From: Pseudeuparius sepicola
Lineage: Eukaryota > Arthropoda > Insecta > Coleoptera > Anthribidae
NCBI GenBank assembly: GCA_963920635.1
Contig: OY987298.1
Span: forward strand, 84,267,454 to 84,331,453
DNA: 64,000 nt
Direction: 5' to 3'
Part shown: piece by piece, positions 33,390 through 45,180 of the stretch
Numbering within the stretch: the first letter of the stretch is position 1
Layout: each line of letters starts with the position of its first letter
Program-made: the position numbers and the translations under genes
The notes under the pieces: model-generated
The model's input: the letters and a program-made list of their open reading frames with translations, nothing else
The model's database searches: none
What the model was told of the DNA's origin: nothing

Positions 33390-34398
33390 ATGCCTAACGA
33401 ACAAGAACAAGAGGTGGCAGCAGCAAACGGCGCCGCGGGAGAAGTTAGAAGGGAAACAAGTTTACTATTAGGAATTGATACGGTACCAATTTATGATGGC
33501 CGAGAAAGAGTTGAAGATTTCTTGGGGATAATAGAGGAAACAGCCTTATTAGCGGGGTGGTCAGAGAAACAAAAGGTAGCTATTGTCAGGCTAAAGTTGC
33601 GGGGAAGTGCCAAGCAATTAATTGAAGCAGAGCCTGAATTACAAAATACTACGGAGTGGCTTAAGATCAAAAATACTTTAAAGAAACAATTCGAAAAGCG
33701 ATTTATTCCAGGGACAGCTATTAAAATGTTCATTGAAGCCAGAGATACGGGGAAAGTTGTAGACAATTCTTAACACGACTTAAAATTCTGGGGAATAGGA
33801 CGGCGAAATTTGTAAATGACGAGGCAAAAAATCGCGTATTGAAAGAAAAGTTAGAAGTTGATATTACCACGCAATTCGTATTGGGACTTTTAATGCCAAT
33901 CAAGCAACGAGTTTTGTCACTAGAACCAAAAAATATGAAAGACGCGCTAGAATACGCAGAAAGGGAGGAATCCATAGAAAGAATGGTCAGGCCTTTTATA
34001 ATAACAGAGAATGTCGTAAGGTAGGAGAAGGGGCAGTAAATTTAACATCGGCAAAAGAAAATTACAATTGTTATAATTGTCAGCAGAAGGGCCATATAGC
34101 ACGAAATTGTCCATTACGGGTGAACTCACTGTCAAACGCCCAAAAGTGTTATAATTGTCAGGACATAGGGCACTTCGCCCGAGAGTGTCCCCAGAAGAAT
34201 ATGTATCGCCAACCACATGGTAGACCGCCGCCTAGAAATAATACGAATTGCTACCAATGTGGGCAGCCCGGACACTTCGCGCGCGAATGTACAGGGAGTC
34301 GTCCAAATAATAGCCGCGTACCAAGTACGAATTTAAACAATTGCGCAGTCCCTTCCAGACCCCGAAGTACGACTGTTATGCAAGGAACTCAGAATTAG
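33390..34398 (+). pseudogene. gag: gag of non-autonomous LTR element (two frame changes)
   Basis: Starts at ATG 33390. The capsid-like part includes IYDGRERVEDFLGIIEETA, VRLKLRGSAKQLI and LKKQFEKRFIP. Homology moves to the -1 frame near 33770 (LTRLKILGNRTAKF, LGLLMPIKQRVLSLEP) and again near 34020, into three CCHC knuckles: CYNCQQKGHIARNC, CYNCQDIGHFAREC and CYQCGQPGHFAREC. The frame ends at 34396-34398. The breaks are surprising next to near-identical LTRs, so they may already have been present in the source copy or be assembly errors. Confidence 0.85.
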
Positions 34399-35402
34399 GA
34401 AAAAGACCAGTACGCCACTGCTTCAAACAGGGAATTTTTCCACGAAACGTCGCGGAAATGACTGTATGCAATAAACAATGTAGGATTTTAATCGATTCTG
34501 GAGCAGTAGTGTCTCTTGTAAAACCCGAGTTTGCCCAGGGGTTGTTAATTAAGGAAAATAGAATACAATTAGTAGATATACAAGGTAATAATATAGCTAG
34601 TTTAGGGGAAATTAAGTTAAAAATTGAACTACCTAATGGAAAGAGCTTGGCACATAAAGCTATAGTGTTGGAAAATGACGAAATTGCATTTAACGCGGAT
34701 ATTCTTTTGGGTTTAGATTTTTTGCATAAGTATGGAGTAAAAGTTGACTGGGGGAGTGGAGTAATTTATATGCTGGAAGAGGAGATACCGTTAATTGAGG
34801 AAAACAAATATAGTACGAGAGCAAGTATAGTTAAAAGGCGTGAAGGAAGTATTATTATGAGTGATAATTTATACGACGAAATTCAAGAGTTGAGAGTTAT
34901 AGTTGAAAAGTTAGCTGGTGAAGTTAGAGAGCAACAAGAGAGTATGGTGATTAATGACCGTGTAATTAAAAGAGAAGAGGAAAAAGTGGTTCTAAGTGAA
35001 ATTCTGTGTGAACAAAGTAAGGAGGTAAAAAGTGAAGTTATGATGTTAAAACGTGAAGTTGTGAGGTTAAAAGGGGAAGTTATGGAATTAAAAAGTGAAG
35101 TTAGTGAAACAAAAGGAGAAATAAAGGAGTTAGGAAGTGAAGTTAGGAGTTTGGGGAAGGAGTTGACTCGCCTGACTGAGGCCGCCGCTCATTCTTGGTC
35201 TGTACCAAAGACCCAGAATGCAAGTGTTCAAACGATTGGTACTCGTTTTGGGCACAACCAGGTTAACAACAACCAAGCGGACCAACAGGTGAAGTTAGCG
35301 ACATCCAGGGGAGCTGCAGATTCCCAGAAAGTAGAAAAAGTAAGTGGGAAGGAAGGTGAGAAGAAAATAGTAGAGCAAAAGAGAGAGAGAGGGAGAAAAT
35401 AG
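34341..35402 (+). CDS. Retropepsin-like protease fused to coiled coil
   Basis: An open frame of 353 codons, -1 relative to the gag end and overlapping it by 58 nt, consistent with Gag-Pro frameshifting. The protease domain spans residues ~40-145: RILIDSGAVVSLV (catalytic D-S-G), DIQGNNIASLGEIKL and ADILLGLDFLHKYG. Residues ~175-285 are a long heptad-patterned coiled coil built from repeating LK(S/G/R)EV units (for example VVRLKGEVMELKSEV). A polar tail follows (residues ~290-353) rich in Q, K and E, and then a stop. RT would normally follow the protease; here it is absent. The coiled coil might support multimerisation; that is inference. Confidence 0.85.
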   Translation: MRSPFQTPKYDCYARNSELGKRPVRHCFKQGIFPRNVAEMTVCNKQCRILIDSGAVVSLVKPEFAQGLLIKENRIQLVDIQGNNIASLGEIKLKIELPNGKSLAHKAIVLENDEIAFNADILLGLDFLHKYGVKVDWGSGVIYMLEEEIPLIEENKYSTRASIVKRREGSIIMSDNLYDEIQELRVIVEKLAGEVREQQESMVINDRVIKREEEKVVLSEILCEQSKEVKSEVMMLKREVVRLKGEVMELKSEVSETKGEIKELGSEVRSLGKELTRLTEAAAHSWSVPKTQNASVQTIGTRFGHNQVNNNQADQQVKLATSRGAADSQKVEKVSGKEGEKKIVEQKRERGRK

Positions 35403-38335
35403 AAGGGGATGAGAGAGTTAGACAGGTACAAGTACAAATCCAGGAGTGTTTTTGCCATTTTTGAGGATATTTGCCCAAGAGCCATACCTCTTAATTTTCG
35501 TAAGAAGAGAAATGGAACACTCAACGCGTAGGAAAGAAGTTGTACCTTAAAAGAAGGAAAATTACAAAAGTTCGATAGGTTCGAAGTACAAGCCAAGAGT
35601 GCGTGTATGCCGTCTTAGGGATAGTCAGCCACACGTTGGAACACTACCTGAATTTCTAAGGAAAGAGATGGAACATTAACTCAAAAGGGATGAACGTGAA
35701 CCAAAAGGATTTAGTAATTCCCGGATATGTCAAGGAGTATGTATAACAGCTGTAGAAAAATTGGGAAAAGAAAACAGCAAATTTTAGCCGCTGAACAAAA
35801 TCAGGACACACGGTATAATAATTGACAGAAAAATGACATAAGGCAGAAGGGATGGTATCAACAATAAATATCACAGATCAAAAGTTGATGGTACAGAAAA
35901 AGAAAGCTCTAGCAAAAGCTATAAGCAGAGGAAAAAGAGTAGGTATCCAGGAAATGGAAAGTCGACGAGGAAAATGAGTATACAGGACTCAGAAGAGATA
36001 TTAAAATTATTGCAGCTAAGGAAAGTAGCGAAATGTGAAAATTAAAAGTGAGAAATTTAATAAAATGAGAAGATAAAAATATATTTTAAACAAAAGTGAC
36101 CGGTAAATAAATTAATGCGTATAAAATCGAGGAAGGTAATTAAATAAATAATAATAATAATAATTAAACCACTAACTGTCATTTTACTTAAGGGAGAAAT
36201 AATTAGAAGCGCAAAGCAAAAGAGCAAAGAAAATACGTGCAGTTCCTTTATCTAGTCTAAATAGGTACCCGAAGCAGGTCCCCCCAACTAAAGTAGGTCA
36301 AGATCAAAGTCCCCCAGAGGTTACGAACGTGTGACGAAAACGCGAGGTCAACACGCGCCCATCGAATATACAGGTTGAGCTAAAGTAATATGAGATCGCG
36401 GAAGGAATTAAAAAATCAAATACAACTAAGGAAAAACGATAACTAAAATTTAGGCCTTAGGGAAGGTAGGAAAAGAAGGAAAAGAAAATAATAAATTAGC
36501 GAATGAAAAAGCAACTAGTAAGAAAATTCGAAAATGCAACCATGAATTAAGAAAGAAAGTCAAGAAACTAATATGCCAAGATTTCAAGAATTCAGAAGCA
36601 AAACTTAAGGGAGCTAAATTAATTATTCATACGTGTCAAAAAATTAGTTAAATGTAGGTTTGCGTTATAAATTAAGGAAGTAAGATAGGGATATAAAAAT
36701 AAGAAAGCAAAAATTAATTAACTAGTTAGATGTTAGACGTAGAAAGACAGAGAGACAATGACCAGGTAAATAATCGCCTATAGAAAAAAATTTAAACAAA
36801 CAATAAAATTGGAAAAGAGGTAACTTAATCTATTCAAAGCCGTTTACGCACAATTCGTGATGAGTCAAGCAGGTAAAGAAACTTTTGCGAGTGCTATAGT
36901 CTCTTAGTACTGGGAAAATAATAGATACATCTACTTGAGTCATTTTCATAGTCAAGAAATAAAATAATCTCTAGTTACAGACAGAAGTTGACACGCTGTT
37001 ATGATATTAAAGCCAAAATTTTATTAAAAGTCAGTCGCGAAGGCAAAGCTAATCAAAAAGATCGCGCTTATAGAAATTAAATCTCTAACACTAAACTGTA
37101 AATTATAGGCTTTCGAGAAGTGTCACATTTAATAAACCGCTATTAGATGAAGTGCGCCCTTCTATTCCGAGAATAACGGTAGGAAAGTAGGTAGTCCCAA
37201 GTCAAACAAAATTTTAATGAAACCAAAGGAAACCAATTTTAAGATAGGTATGCTGCAAGTGCCGCACTTGAGATCAGAAAATCAATACCCTTTATATTGT
37301 AAACAAACCAAACGCTACATAAGAAATGAGTAATGAGTAGGCACGAAAATATAAACTTATGGCTAAAATTAAAACCAATAGGCCCAAAGATTGCATAGCC
37401 AAAAATAATCAGACATCACAATAAAATCAAGGTATATTAAGAATAAATTAGGCAATCCAGGTATATAAGGTCTGAGAACAGAAAGTTTTGCTAGAAAATT
37501 TGGCCAGTTTAACCGAAGTAGTGCTGAAGACAAAGGGTATACATACGTGAGGTACGCAGTATAGTACTTCACCAGTCGGGCATACGCATTCGAGAGTGGA
37601 ATGACGTCAGATTAGGCATGGTCAGGGACGCTGCCGCGTCACGCCTCGTCACGTTACAACGCAAGCGAGGCCTGCCTACGCCGCCGCTCGTCATCGGGAA
37701 GCAGCTTCAGTCATGCCAACGGAACTAGGGAGAAATTCCCTAAGTTAGCCGGCAGGCGCCAGCGTCGCGCCGCCGCGCAGCAGTACAGCCGCAGAGGATA
37801 TGGATGGTCAGCACCAACGAACAATGGTAATGGAGCAGCAATCGGCAGTGCAATGGGCCGAGACTTCTTGAAAAAGGAGTCGGGAGTCGTCGAGACTTCT
37901 TGAAAGAGGAGTCGGGAAGCATCAGGACTTTTTCAGTTGAAAAACAGGTGAAAAGAAAGCAGAAATAGTGAGTGTCGGTAAAAGAAAGACGCGTGTGTCA
38001 TGTGGGTTATAGCATAAGAGGTTTAGAGATAAGATTTTGGCACGTAATAGTAACTAAAATAATCTAAAGGAATTAATAAGTAGTAAATACAGAAAATGTA
38101 ATCATAGAGAAGTAGGAATTATATTTAAGGGATAAGAAGTTGTGTACTCCAGTATAGTTGAGATAGGAATTATGTAATCTTAGAGAGTAAGGTAGATAAG
38201 TTATCGTAAGTTAGGAAGGAGGAAGTTAAACTTTTGTATATGTGAAAGGTCAGTCCAGAATGGTAAGGTGACACAAAATAAGTAATTTTCTTTTTCTTCA
38301 AAAATTAAATTTGTTCATTTAATTTTTTATTATAA
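35403..38335 (+). other. Internal non-coding region of the LTR element
   Basis: About 2.9 kb without a recognisable RT, RNase H, integrase or envelope in any frame. It is A/G-rich on the plus strand. 37615-37800 is CpG- and GC-rich. A 32-bp unit (CGAGACTTCTTGAAAAAGGA, then GTCGGGA) is repeated twice at 37858-37920. Confidence 0.7.
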
Positions 38336-38346
38336 GGGGGGAGGGA
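38336..38346 (+). other. Polypurine tract
   Basis: GGGGGGAGGGA immediately precedes the 3' LTR. Confidence 0.85.
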
Positions 38347-39708
38347 TATGGTGCCCAGCGGGCATCCCAAGCAGAAAAGTCTTTAATTCATGATATTTCT
38401 ACGATATCCCAGTAGGGGCCCCAGGCAAAATTATAAAAATATAACACTTATACGTGAATCTACTGTGGGCCTGGAAAAAGCCGCGGCCGGCGGTACTCCT
38501 TTGAGATGCCGAAAACATGTACCCTCCTAAGTGCTTTTCAATGTTCGTTTCCTTTGATTCCGATGCCGCCGTGATCCCAGGTGTTGAGGCCCCTGGATAA
38601 AATTGGGAAAAATTCTGCATATAAGTAGGCGAGCTGCGAGTCGTGGTAGCAGTTTCGATCCAGAAGGCATTTGCCGCTGAAAGCCCTGCCCGAAAGAAGA
38701 GGGCAGGCGGCCGCCCCTGCGGCCAGCCGGGCGCAGGCCATCACCCAATTGGTAATGAAGATAACCAAAAAGGAAGTATTTTCCTAAGCACCGCCGTAAG
38801 TTTGGACTGACCCAAAAAGTAAGATATTTTTGTTTTAATTCCTTTGTGTCTGAATTGCCTTTTTATTTTTGAATTTTGAATTATTTTGGAAACTTTTAGA
38901 GAAATTGAATTATTGTGCATTTTTAATTAATTAGAAATAATTTCGTAACTTTTGTGAACCATATTATGATTTTTGGGAATTTATTTTGAACCATATTATT
39001 TTACTGTAGATGTCAGAGTTTTAGTTTATTCAAACAGAAATAATATCTTGTAACTTTTGTTGGAAAGTTGAAAGGGATTTGGGAAACTATTTATAGAGTC
39101 AATTATTTTGGGGTTGAAATCAGAATTCTGTGTTTAATTGAACTCTTTTATGTCAGAATTTTTGAGTAATTTGAATTACATCCTTATTCAAACTTGGGCT
39201 GGAAATTAAGCAAAGCTATACAGAGTCAAGTAATTTTATTCTATTTAGGAAATCAAGTATTTTATTCTATTTGGGGAATCTTTTGCAATTTTTGTATTTT
39301 TATCTGAAAGTTTGTCATTTTATGCCATAGTTTATGTATTGGTGCCATTTTGTCATATTGTCTTGTGTCTTATTCTAAATTCTATTGTTTATCAGTGTAC
39401 CTTTTGAAACGTTTGGGTTTTGCTACTTAGAAAAGGGTTATATTTCGGATATCTTGAGTGTAGCGTTGTACGAATTCATAGATTTTTAATTTTATTCATT
39501 AATAAATTATTGCACAGGTCTTAAACTTCCTCTTAACCTGTATTTTGTTAACGCAATGTACTGTGTCGTACTTAATTTTAATATACACATTAAACTATCC
39601 CTGTGTTTCCGTCATACACCCTTAGGCCCACACTAAAAGTAAGTAACTGTGACTCACCCTGTACATTACCGCTCGCCAATTAACATCTAACAGGGTAGAA
39701 GCATCACA
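38347..39708 (+). repeat. 3' LTR (1362 bp)
   Basis: Near-identical to 31818-33179. The ~6 differences are all in the first ~290 bp as far as I can see. It is followed by CAAG (39709-39712). Confidence 0.92.
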
Positions 39709-40654
39709 CAAGCGACCGGTCCCCCTCGTCCGATCCACCTATTTGGAAAGTTATTATTTAACCAGTTCCTCACATTTCGGTGAAAATGTGCAGGACAGCC
39801 GTCAAGTTGGAACCAAGCCAACAATATTAAGTTTAAAGGAATGTCTTCCCACATATTATTATGCTCAGCTACTAAAAACTCCAAAAAATTGTCACCATTC
39901 ACTCGCTGTGGCAAAAAAAAGGGTCCAAACAGATGATGGTTGTACAGTCCAATCCAAACATTGACACTAAATTCGACCTGAAAATTTCTTGGCCGGATTG
40001 CATGTGGGTTTTCTTGTGCCCAAATATGCTGATTATGAAAGTTTACTACTCCACGACGAGTAAAACACGACTCGTCCGTCCATAAAATGTTATTTAAAAA
40101 TTGTCTATTTCCTTCAATTGACTCCAAAATCCATCGGCAAAACACTAATCTTCTTTCTGCATCGCCGGGCCTTAAACCTTGTACGGGTTGTAGATGATAC
40201 GCATGCCTGTGATCTCTTTTTAAAGCTCGCAAAATTGCAGACTTTGAAACACGTAGGGCCACTGACACTCTTCTGCTACTTGTTGTAGGATTCCTATCGA
40301 ATTCACGAAGAATCTCATTGTTGCGTCTGACTTGTTGGATATTGTTTTCATTTCCTCGTTCGACGATTCTAGTTCTCAGACCGCAAGTTCTGAATTGCCG
40401 GTGCATGTTAACAAACACCGAGGGACGCGGATGGCGCCTATTTGGAAATCGCCTCCGGTATTCTCTGGCTGCTTCCGCAGAGTTCCCATTTGCAACTCCA
40501 TAGCAGAAATGGATGTCAGCCTGCTCTTCATTTGTAAATTGGAACGGCATTTTAATTATTAACAAAGACAAAGGAAATAAGACAATTTTTAAATAACATT
40601 TTATGGGCGGAAGAATCATGTTTTACTCGTCGTGGTATAATTTAGAATTCTACA

Positions 40655-41316
40655 AATTTAGAATTATAAAAATTATTAAGAAATAATACAGATTTGATAA
40701 AAATGTTAAAATGATAATAAAGTAATGTACCTCAAACCAAGTGCCAGTTTATTTTTAAAATTGTTTCCATAAAATTAAAAATAAAATAGCTGAATCCGAT
40801 AAGTGTTCCATAATTAATTTCTGTTATTTGCGATATTTATCAATAATCTTAGAAAACACATTTTTAGGCAAAAAAGGCTGAGATGGAAACGAAATAATTT
40901 ATTTACTACACAACCGTGGCAGATACAAAAAAATTTCAAGATACACTTTTTGTAGAGAATTGAAAGAACTTTACGAAAAAAAAAATTACGTTGATGTGAG
41001 ACAGGTCCGTACTAATTACTTTTTAAATTTAGTGATAGTGAAAACCCATAACTCCACCACTGGTTATTTCAGGACCTTCATATTATCACTAAATATCGTA
41101 GTCAAAAAGGTGGTACTACAGATCAAATTTGGTTTAAATATCTCCACTGGTTCGGACAGTGTAAAAAATACTTCATATTTTTTCCAACACTTCAACGCCC
41201 TGTATCTCGGAAACTAAGCTTTCCCCGATATATGTTGATATAAAATTTTCATTTTAGATTATCTTTTTCTATCTAATGTTAAAGTCCTACCACATAAAAG
41301 TGAACCACCCTGTATA
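40655..41316. repeat. Right terminal inverted repeat of mariner-like transposon
   Basis: Inverted copy of 30916-31577, ending GTGAACCACCCTGTATA. The same 70-codon frame appears in both arms on opposite strands and is not a gene. Confidence 0.85.
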
Positions 41317-41333
41317 GGTCTGTGGTTTAATAT

Positions 41334-41655
41334 AAGAAAATTAGTAGGCAATGACTCGGGTCGCTTTAATTTTTGGCGCCATCTGTTGCTTGCATCCAAT
41401 ATTGCTGGAATGTCCTTATTACTCTCGTGACATATTAAACAAGATTTATATTGTGCAACATCCTTGGCCACTGGGCCACTTTAATTTGGTGCCATCTGTT
41501 GCTTGTATCCAATATTGCTTTTGTATCCTTATGACTCTGTCACACATCGGATAACTAGGGATTCCATAAACAAGGCTATAACCCTTGGATTACTTACAGG
41601 TAACAGATGGTGCTAAAAATTAAAGTGGCCCAGTCATTGCCTACTAATTTTCTTC
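41334..41655. repeat. ~320-bp MITE with ~50-bp inverted ends
   Basis: The left end AAGAAAATTAGTAGGCAATG is inverted at the right end (CATTGCCTACTAATTTTCTT), and the similarity extends through a TTTAATTTTTGGCGCCATC-type block. Inside, CCATCTGTTGCTTG with ATCCAATATTGCT occurs twice (41381, 41493) as a direct repeat. CCATAAACAAGGCTATAACC recurs at 41563 and 41776, the second outside this unit. Confidence 0.75.
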
Positions 41656-41957
41656 TATTAAAATCTACAAAAAAAAACAGCTTGGCAACTTTATTTTTGC
41701 AAAATCGGTCCTCTGTATCTACTGTATTTCTGTCACGTCCTTATGTCAGTGTCAGACGTTGGCTGACTAGGGTATCCATAAACAAGGCTATAACCACAGA
41801 AAATGGCTAACTACGACCACTTTCATGGGCTCAAACAAAAAGTACCATTAAGGTTTTTTCACTGACTACAGAAATTATTAAAATTTAACTTATTATTGTT
41901 TTAATGTTAGAAACAATAATAAATTCCCACAATTAAAAAAGTCTTTTGTTAGATCAA

Positions 41958-42524
41958 AGATATAGACCGTCAGATAGTGACAGATTTAGGTGCCCCCTTT
42001 TCGCATACAAGCCTCTAAGAGGGTTGAAAAGTACATCGATGTTGAGTAGAATGAAGGGAAATTTACGAGTGGCCCATGGGTATAACATATGGAAAATTCG
42101 ATTTTTCATTTTTCACAATTCGACTCGATATTTTCACGCAAGCAGTGTTCATTAAATGGTTAATTAATAGAACCCGGTTTCGGAAAACCAAACTTGACAG
42201 AACCAAACAGAAGGCTAAAGGGTTGAAAAAGAAAAATCGAGATTTTGACCGATTTTTCCACACAAGCCCATCGAAAGTATGAAAACGTACATCGTCACTA
42301 GCCAGAAAAATATATTGGCTTGAGTAGGGCAAATGGATAAGTACATTTTGGATCTGGAAAATTTAACAAACATTTTTTCGATTTATATATGTTATCCCCA
42401 GGGCCCACACGTAAATTTCCTTTCACTCTACTCAACATCGATGTACTTTTCAACCCTCTTCGAGGCTTGTATGTGAAAATGAGGCACCTAAATCTGTCAC
42501 TATCTGACGGTCTAATACGAATTG
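41958..42524. repeat. Foldback MITE flanked by 10-bp direct repeat
   Basis: The arms at about 41964-42107 and 42372-42512 are inverted copies (AGACCGTCAGATAGTGACAG against CTGTCACTATCTGACGGTCT; ACATCGATGTTGAGTAGA against its inverse). GTTAGATCAA occurs immediately outside on both sides (41948-41957, 42525-42534), a candidate 10-bp target duplication. Confidence 0.8.
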
Positions 42525-42534
42525 GTTAGATCAA

Positions 42535-43305
42535 TGAAAATGGCACAGATAGGTTTTAAATGACCCTAAAAAAGATCTGCAGTCCTCTCAATGAACGCAT
42601 TTTGAGTAACTATACACCTACCTAACAAAAAATAAGTTCAACAAAACCAGTCCACAAATTAATACACATTTTGTAAGGGTGGTAAGTTCTTAATTAATAA
42701 TACAAAATTATGAATTATGATGGCCATTTTCAATATAACAGTTGTTGTCATTCATTTCAGACACAATAATAATAATAGCAAAACGTTTACACCGCTAAAA
42801 TCTATGCAATCAGTGATTTAGGGACGTGACATCACAGCCCTACAAAATTTGAACTTTGTCCTTTCTCGTTCAGAAAAAAAATCTATATAAAATATTTTAA
42901 AGCTTTATTTTCAACATACTTCATGAAGCATTTACAATAAAAGTTTAAAAATAATGACCATGAATAACTTTAAAAGTTAAGTTCAACTTCATTAAAGTAG
43001 ACAACGGCAATAGTAACTGGCTGGTTCCAATTGCACATGAAACTATGCAAATTTTTAAACTTTTGTTTTAAACTTTCGTTCAAATTGTACCTTTAATTAT
43101 TACGTACAATTTGGAACCTCAAATTTGCATCGATCAATGTCATACATTACATGTCATATTTGTTAGTACATGCTCAAAATATTTTCTAACTTCAGTTAAT
43201 CTACTTCTTCCAGGGCACCCATAATAAATCTTCAATTGTATATTTGTTTGATCACTCCTTATAAACCACTTTTATTAATAATTAGTTCCATAATAAAATA
43301 AAGAA
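42535..43305. other. AT-rich spacer, no feature recognised
   Basis: No convincing open frame, repeat or RNA gene. Confidence 0.5.
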
Positions 43306-43655
43306 TAAAAAAACTTCTTTAAAAACAAGCTGCCATGTACTAAAACGAATAAAATAATTTTAGATTTTCGTTAAGATAATTCAATGCCAAATTGCGACAA
43401 GTTTTTGTAAATCAAAAAACTTGTCGCGTGAATTATACATTGGCAAGTATGTAAGTACTTGCTTATCAACCAATCACTGTCCAATAAAATTAATTGGCAC
43501 CAACTTTTTTTTATGAACATTTCGCGAGACAAGCTTTTTGATTTACAAAAAATTGTCGCAATTCGGCATTGAATTATCTTAACGAAGACCTAAACTGATT
43601 TTATTGATTTTAGTACACGGCTTAAATAAAAGCTTGCTTTTAAAAAGGTTTTTTT
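43306..43655. repeat. ~350-bp MITE with ~120-bp inverted arms
   Basis: The arms at about 43306-43427 and 43533-43655 share AAGATAATTCAATGCC, AATTGCGACAA and TTTTTGTAAATCAAAAA in inverted orientation. The loop carries AAGTATGTAAGTACTTGCTT, itself palindromic. Confidence 0.8.
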
Positions 43656-43689
43656 TTAATTTATTTCGTACCTTTTAGTACCTATTTGA

Positions 43690-44010
43690 TTCCCCTATCA
43701 GGAGGGTGGTAAAGAAAGTTAGTCCGCCATCTTGAGGCATCCGTCATATTGGATATCGTATGATGTCACTCACCTTATCATTTTCTACTTGTTAAATCCT
43801 TTCATTTGATACCCAAGTCGAGGAGGTTGTGATGCCAGCCTGGAGCGAAGGTCATTTTGAAAAAAATGGATAGATTGCATTGTCACCAAAATCAAAAGTG
43901 TGTGCAAAATTTCAGCTCAATCGGTTGGGTGGAAGTGGTTTAGAATTCAGTTGCAAAGTTTCAGAACATTACACATACACTAACAGAGCAAGTTAAATAA
44001 AAGTTGTAAA
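43690..44010 (+). mobile_element. Dispersed-repeat fragment, possible LINE/SINE 3' end
   Basis: Contains CAAAATTTCAGCTCAATCGG with GGAAGTGG and then ACATTACACATACACTAACA with GAGCAAGTTAAATAAAAG, a combination I associate with 3' ends of RTE-type insect non-LTR elements. The assignment is from memory of the pattern and is tentative. No coding part remains. Confidence 0.35.
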
Positions 44011-45180
44011 ATAGATTCATTTATATTTTACTCTTGAGGCTATTTTGGGTTTTAGAATTTTTTAAGTTAAGTTTTAAAAAAATAACTTACAAAGAATGGG
44101 CTCTGCCATAAATGAAAAATAGATTTTTTTACATGTACTAGCTGCCTCAATTCGGGGGCACACTGTATATTTGGTCTCTTTTTAAGCAATCAATTGTTAT
44201 AATATATTATAGATATTTGTTTTAAAAAAATTGTGCAAATACATTAGAAAGTGCCCTTTATGACACCGTTTTGCGGCCATATAAAATTGCACCTTATAGT
44301 ACTAGTAGAATTAAGAAAAACTGCATCATGAAGACACATTTATTATACAGTGCATTATAAATTGCCCTTTATTATCATACATTTTTTTTACAATTTGATT
44401 TTATTATTTCAATAAGTATAAAAATGTTACCCATTTTATATTGCATTCATATATTATAAAATCTTGTACGTCACGCGTATAAACAAAACTATAGGTCAAT
44501 AATTTTAAATTTTAATTAAATAGACTCGTCGCATTATAGTCCTCGCTTGCAGACTCAGTCTGCAATACCTAAACAGGCTCATCAATAAAGCCTTATTTGA
44601 TGCAATTGTAATATAAATAGCTATTAAAAGTTTGAATGTCCTACCGTTGAGGGAAGGAATAATTATTCCTTCACTCAGCGGTTGTAGTTAATTAGTTAAA
44701 CGTATAAAATAAAATGTTCATGCTTATCACCTGTTTTATTTTTTAGTTTAGATATTTCTTGGAGAGATTCTACATATCTTTCCAATAAATCGATCAATCG
44801 ATGATAATAGGTTGTGTCGAATTGAAAATATCAACAATCTAAACTGTGCCTAAATCTAAAACCTAAAGTAAGCTAAAGCCTATTTTCACACTTGGTTGAC
44901 CTAAATTCCAACAATAAGCTAAATTTTCTTTAATGCATCTTTAAACATTTCAATTATGTTATGAAACAATACAAAAATATTATTGGTTTGTTTTTATTTT
45001 TATCAATTTCTGTCTATTGCAATCAGAGTTCTCAATATATTTTTCTGGGAGCAAATGGGCTCGATACTGACCTGAACTTTTGACCCGGTTGCATTTTTTT
45101 GCTGCATTGATGCCAACTTAGGATGTCAAAATTACCAATTGACAGTCCCAGTGAGGACTTCTTACAATAATTTTACTATA
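44011..45180. other. AT-rich spacer with one hairpin
   Basis: 44644-44681 is a near-perfect hairpin (CCGTTGAGGGAAGGAATAA against TTATTCCTTCACTCAGCGG). Nothing else recognised. Confidence 0.5.

Larger units (their letters stand above)
31818..39708 (+). mobile_element. Young non-autonomous LTR retrotransposon (gag-protease only)
   Basis: Two 1362-bp LTRs, a tRNA-Leu-type primer site, gag with three zinc knuckles, a protease fused to a coiled coil, about 2.9 kb without recognisable pol, a polypurine tract, and a CAAG target duplication (31814-31817, 39709-39712). The LTRs differ at about six positions by eye (~99.5% identity). Without RT or integrase it must have moved using enzymes from another element. 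Confidence 0.9.
31570..40550 (-). pseudogene. Mariner-like transposase split by LTR element insertion
   Basis: The N-terminal part is read from the ATG at 40550 down to 39709, and the C-terminal part from 31817 to the stop at 31570. Residue blocks are MPFQFTNEEQADIHF and NGNSAEAAREYRRRFP (helix-turn-helix, DUF4817-like), ILWTDESCF (first Asp), FQLDGCPAHFH (second Asp), then after the junction WPPRSPDITPLDFFVWGFLK (third Asp). About 41 residues lie between the last two, compatible with a DD41D-type mariner. The two parts meet in frame (838 + 248 nt = 362 codons) if the inserted element and one CAAG are disregarded, so the gene was intact when hit. The family normally cuts and pastes DNA at TA sites. 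Confidence 0.88.
30916..41316 (-). mobile_element. Mariner-like transposon with ~660-bp TIRs, split by an LTR element
   Basis: The ends are TATACAGGGTGGTTCACTTT (30916) and its inverse at 41316. The arms 30916-31577 and 40655-41316 are inverted copies with only scattered differences. A minus-strand transposase lies between them, interrupted by the LTR retrotransposon at 31818-39708. Without that insertion and one CAAG copy the element would be about 2.5 kb. TA at both ends fits Tc1/mariner target duplication. Confidence 0.88.

Noticed and set aside
35228..35596. 122-codon minus-strand frame
   Set aside because: Antisense of the coiled-coil coding region; low-complexity complement.
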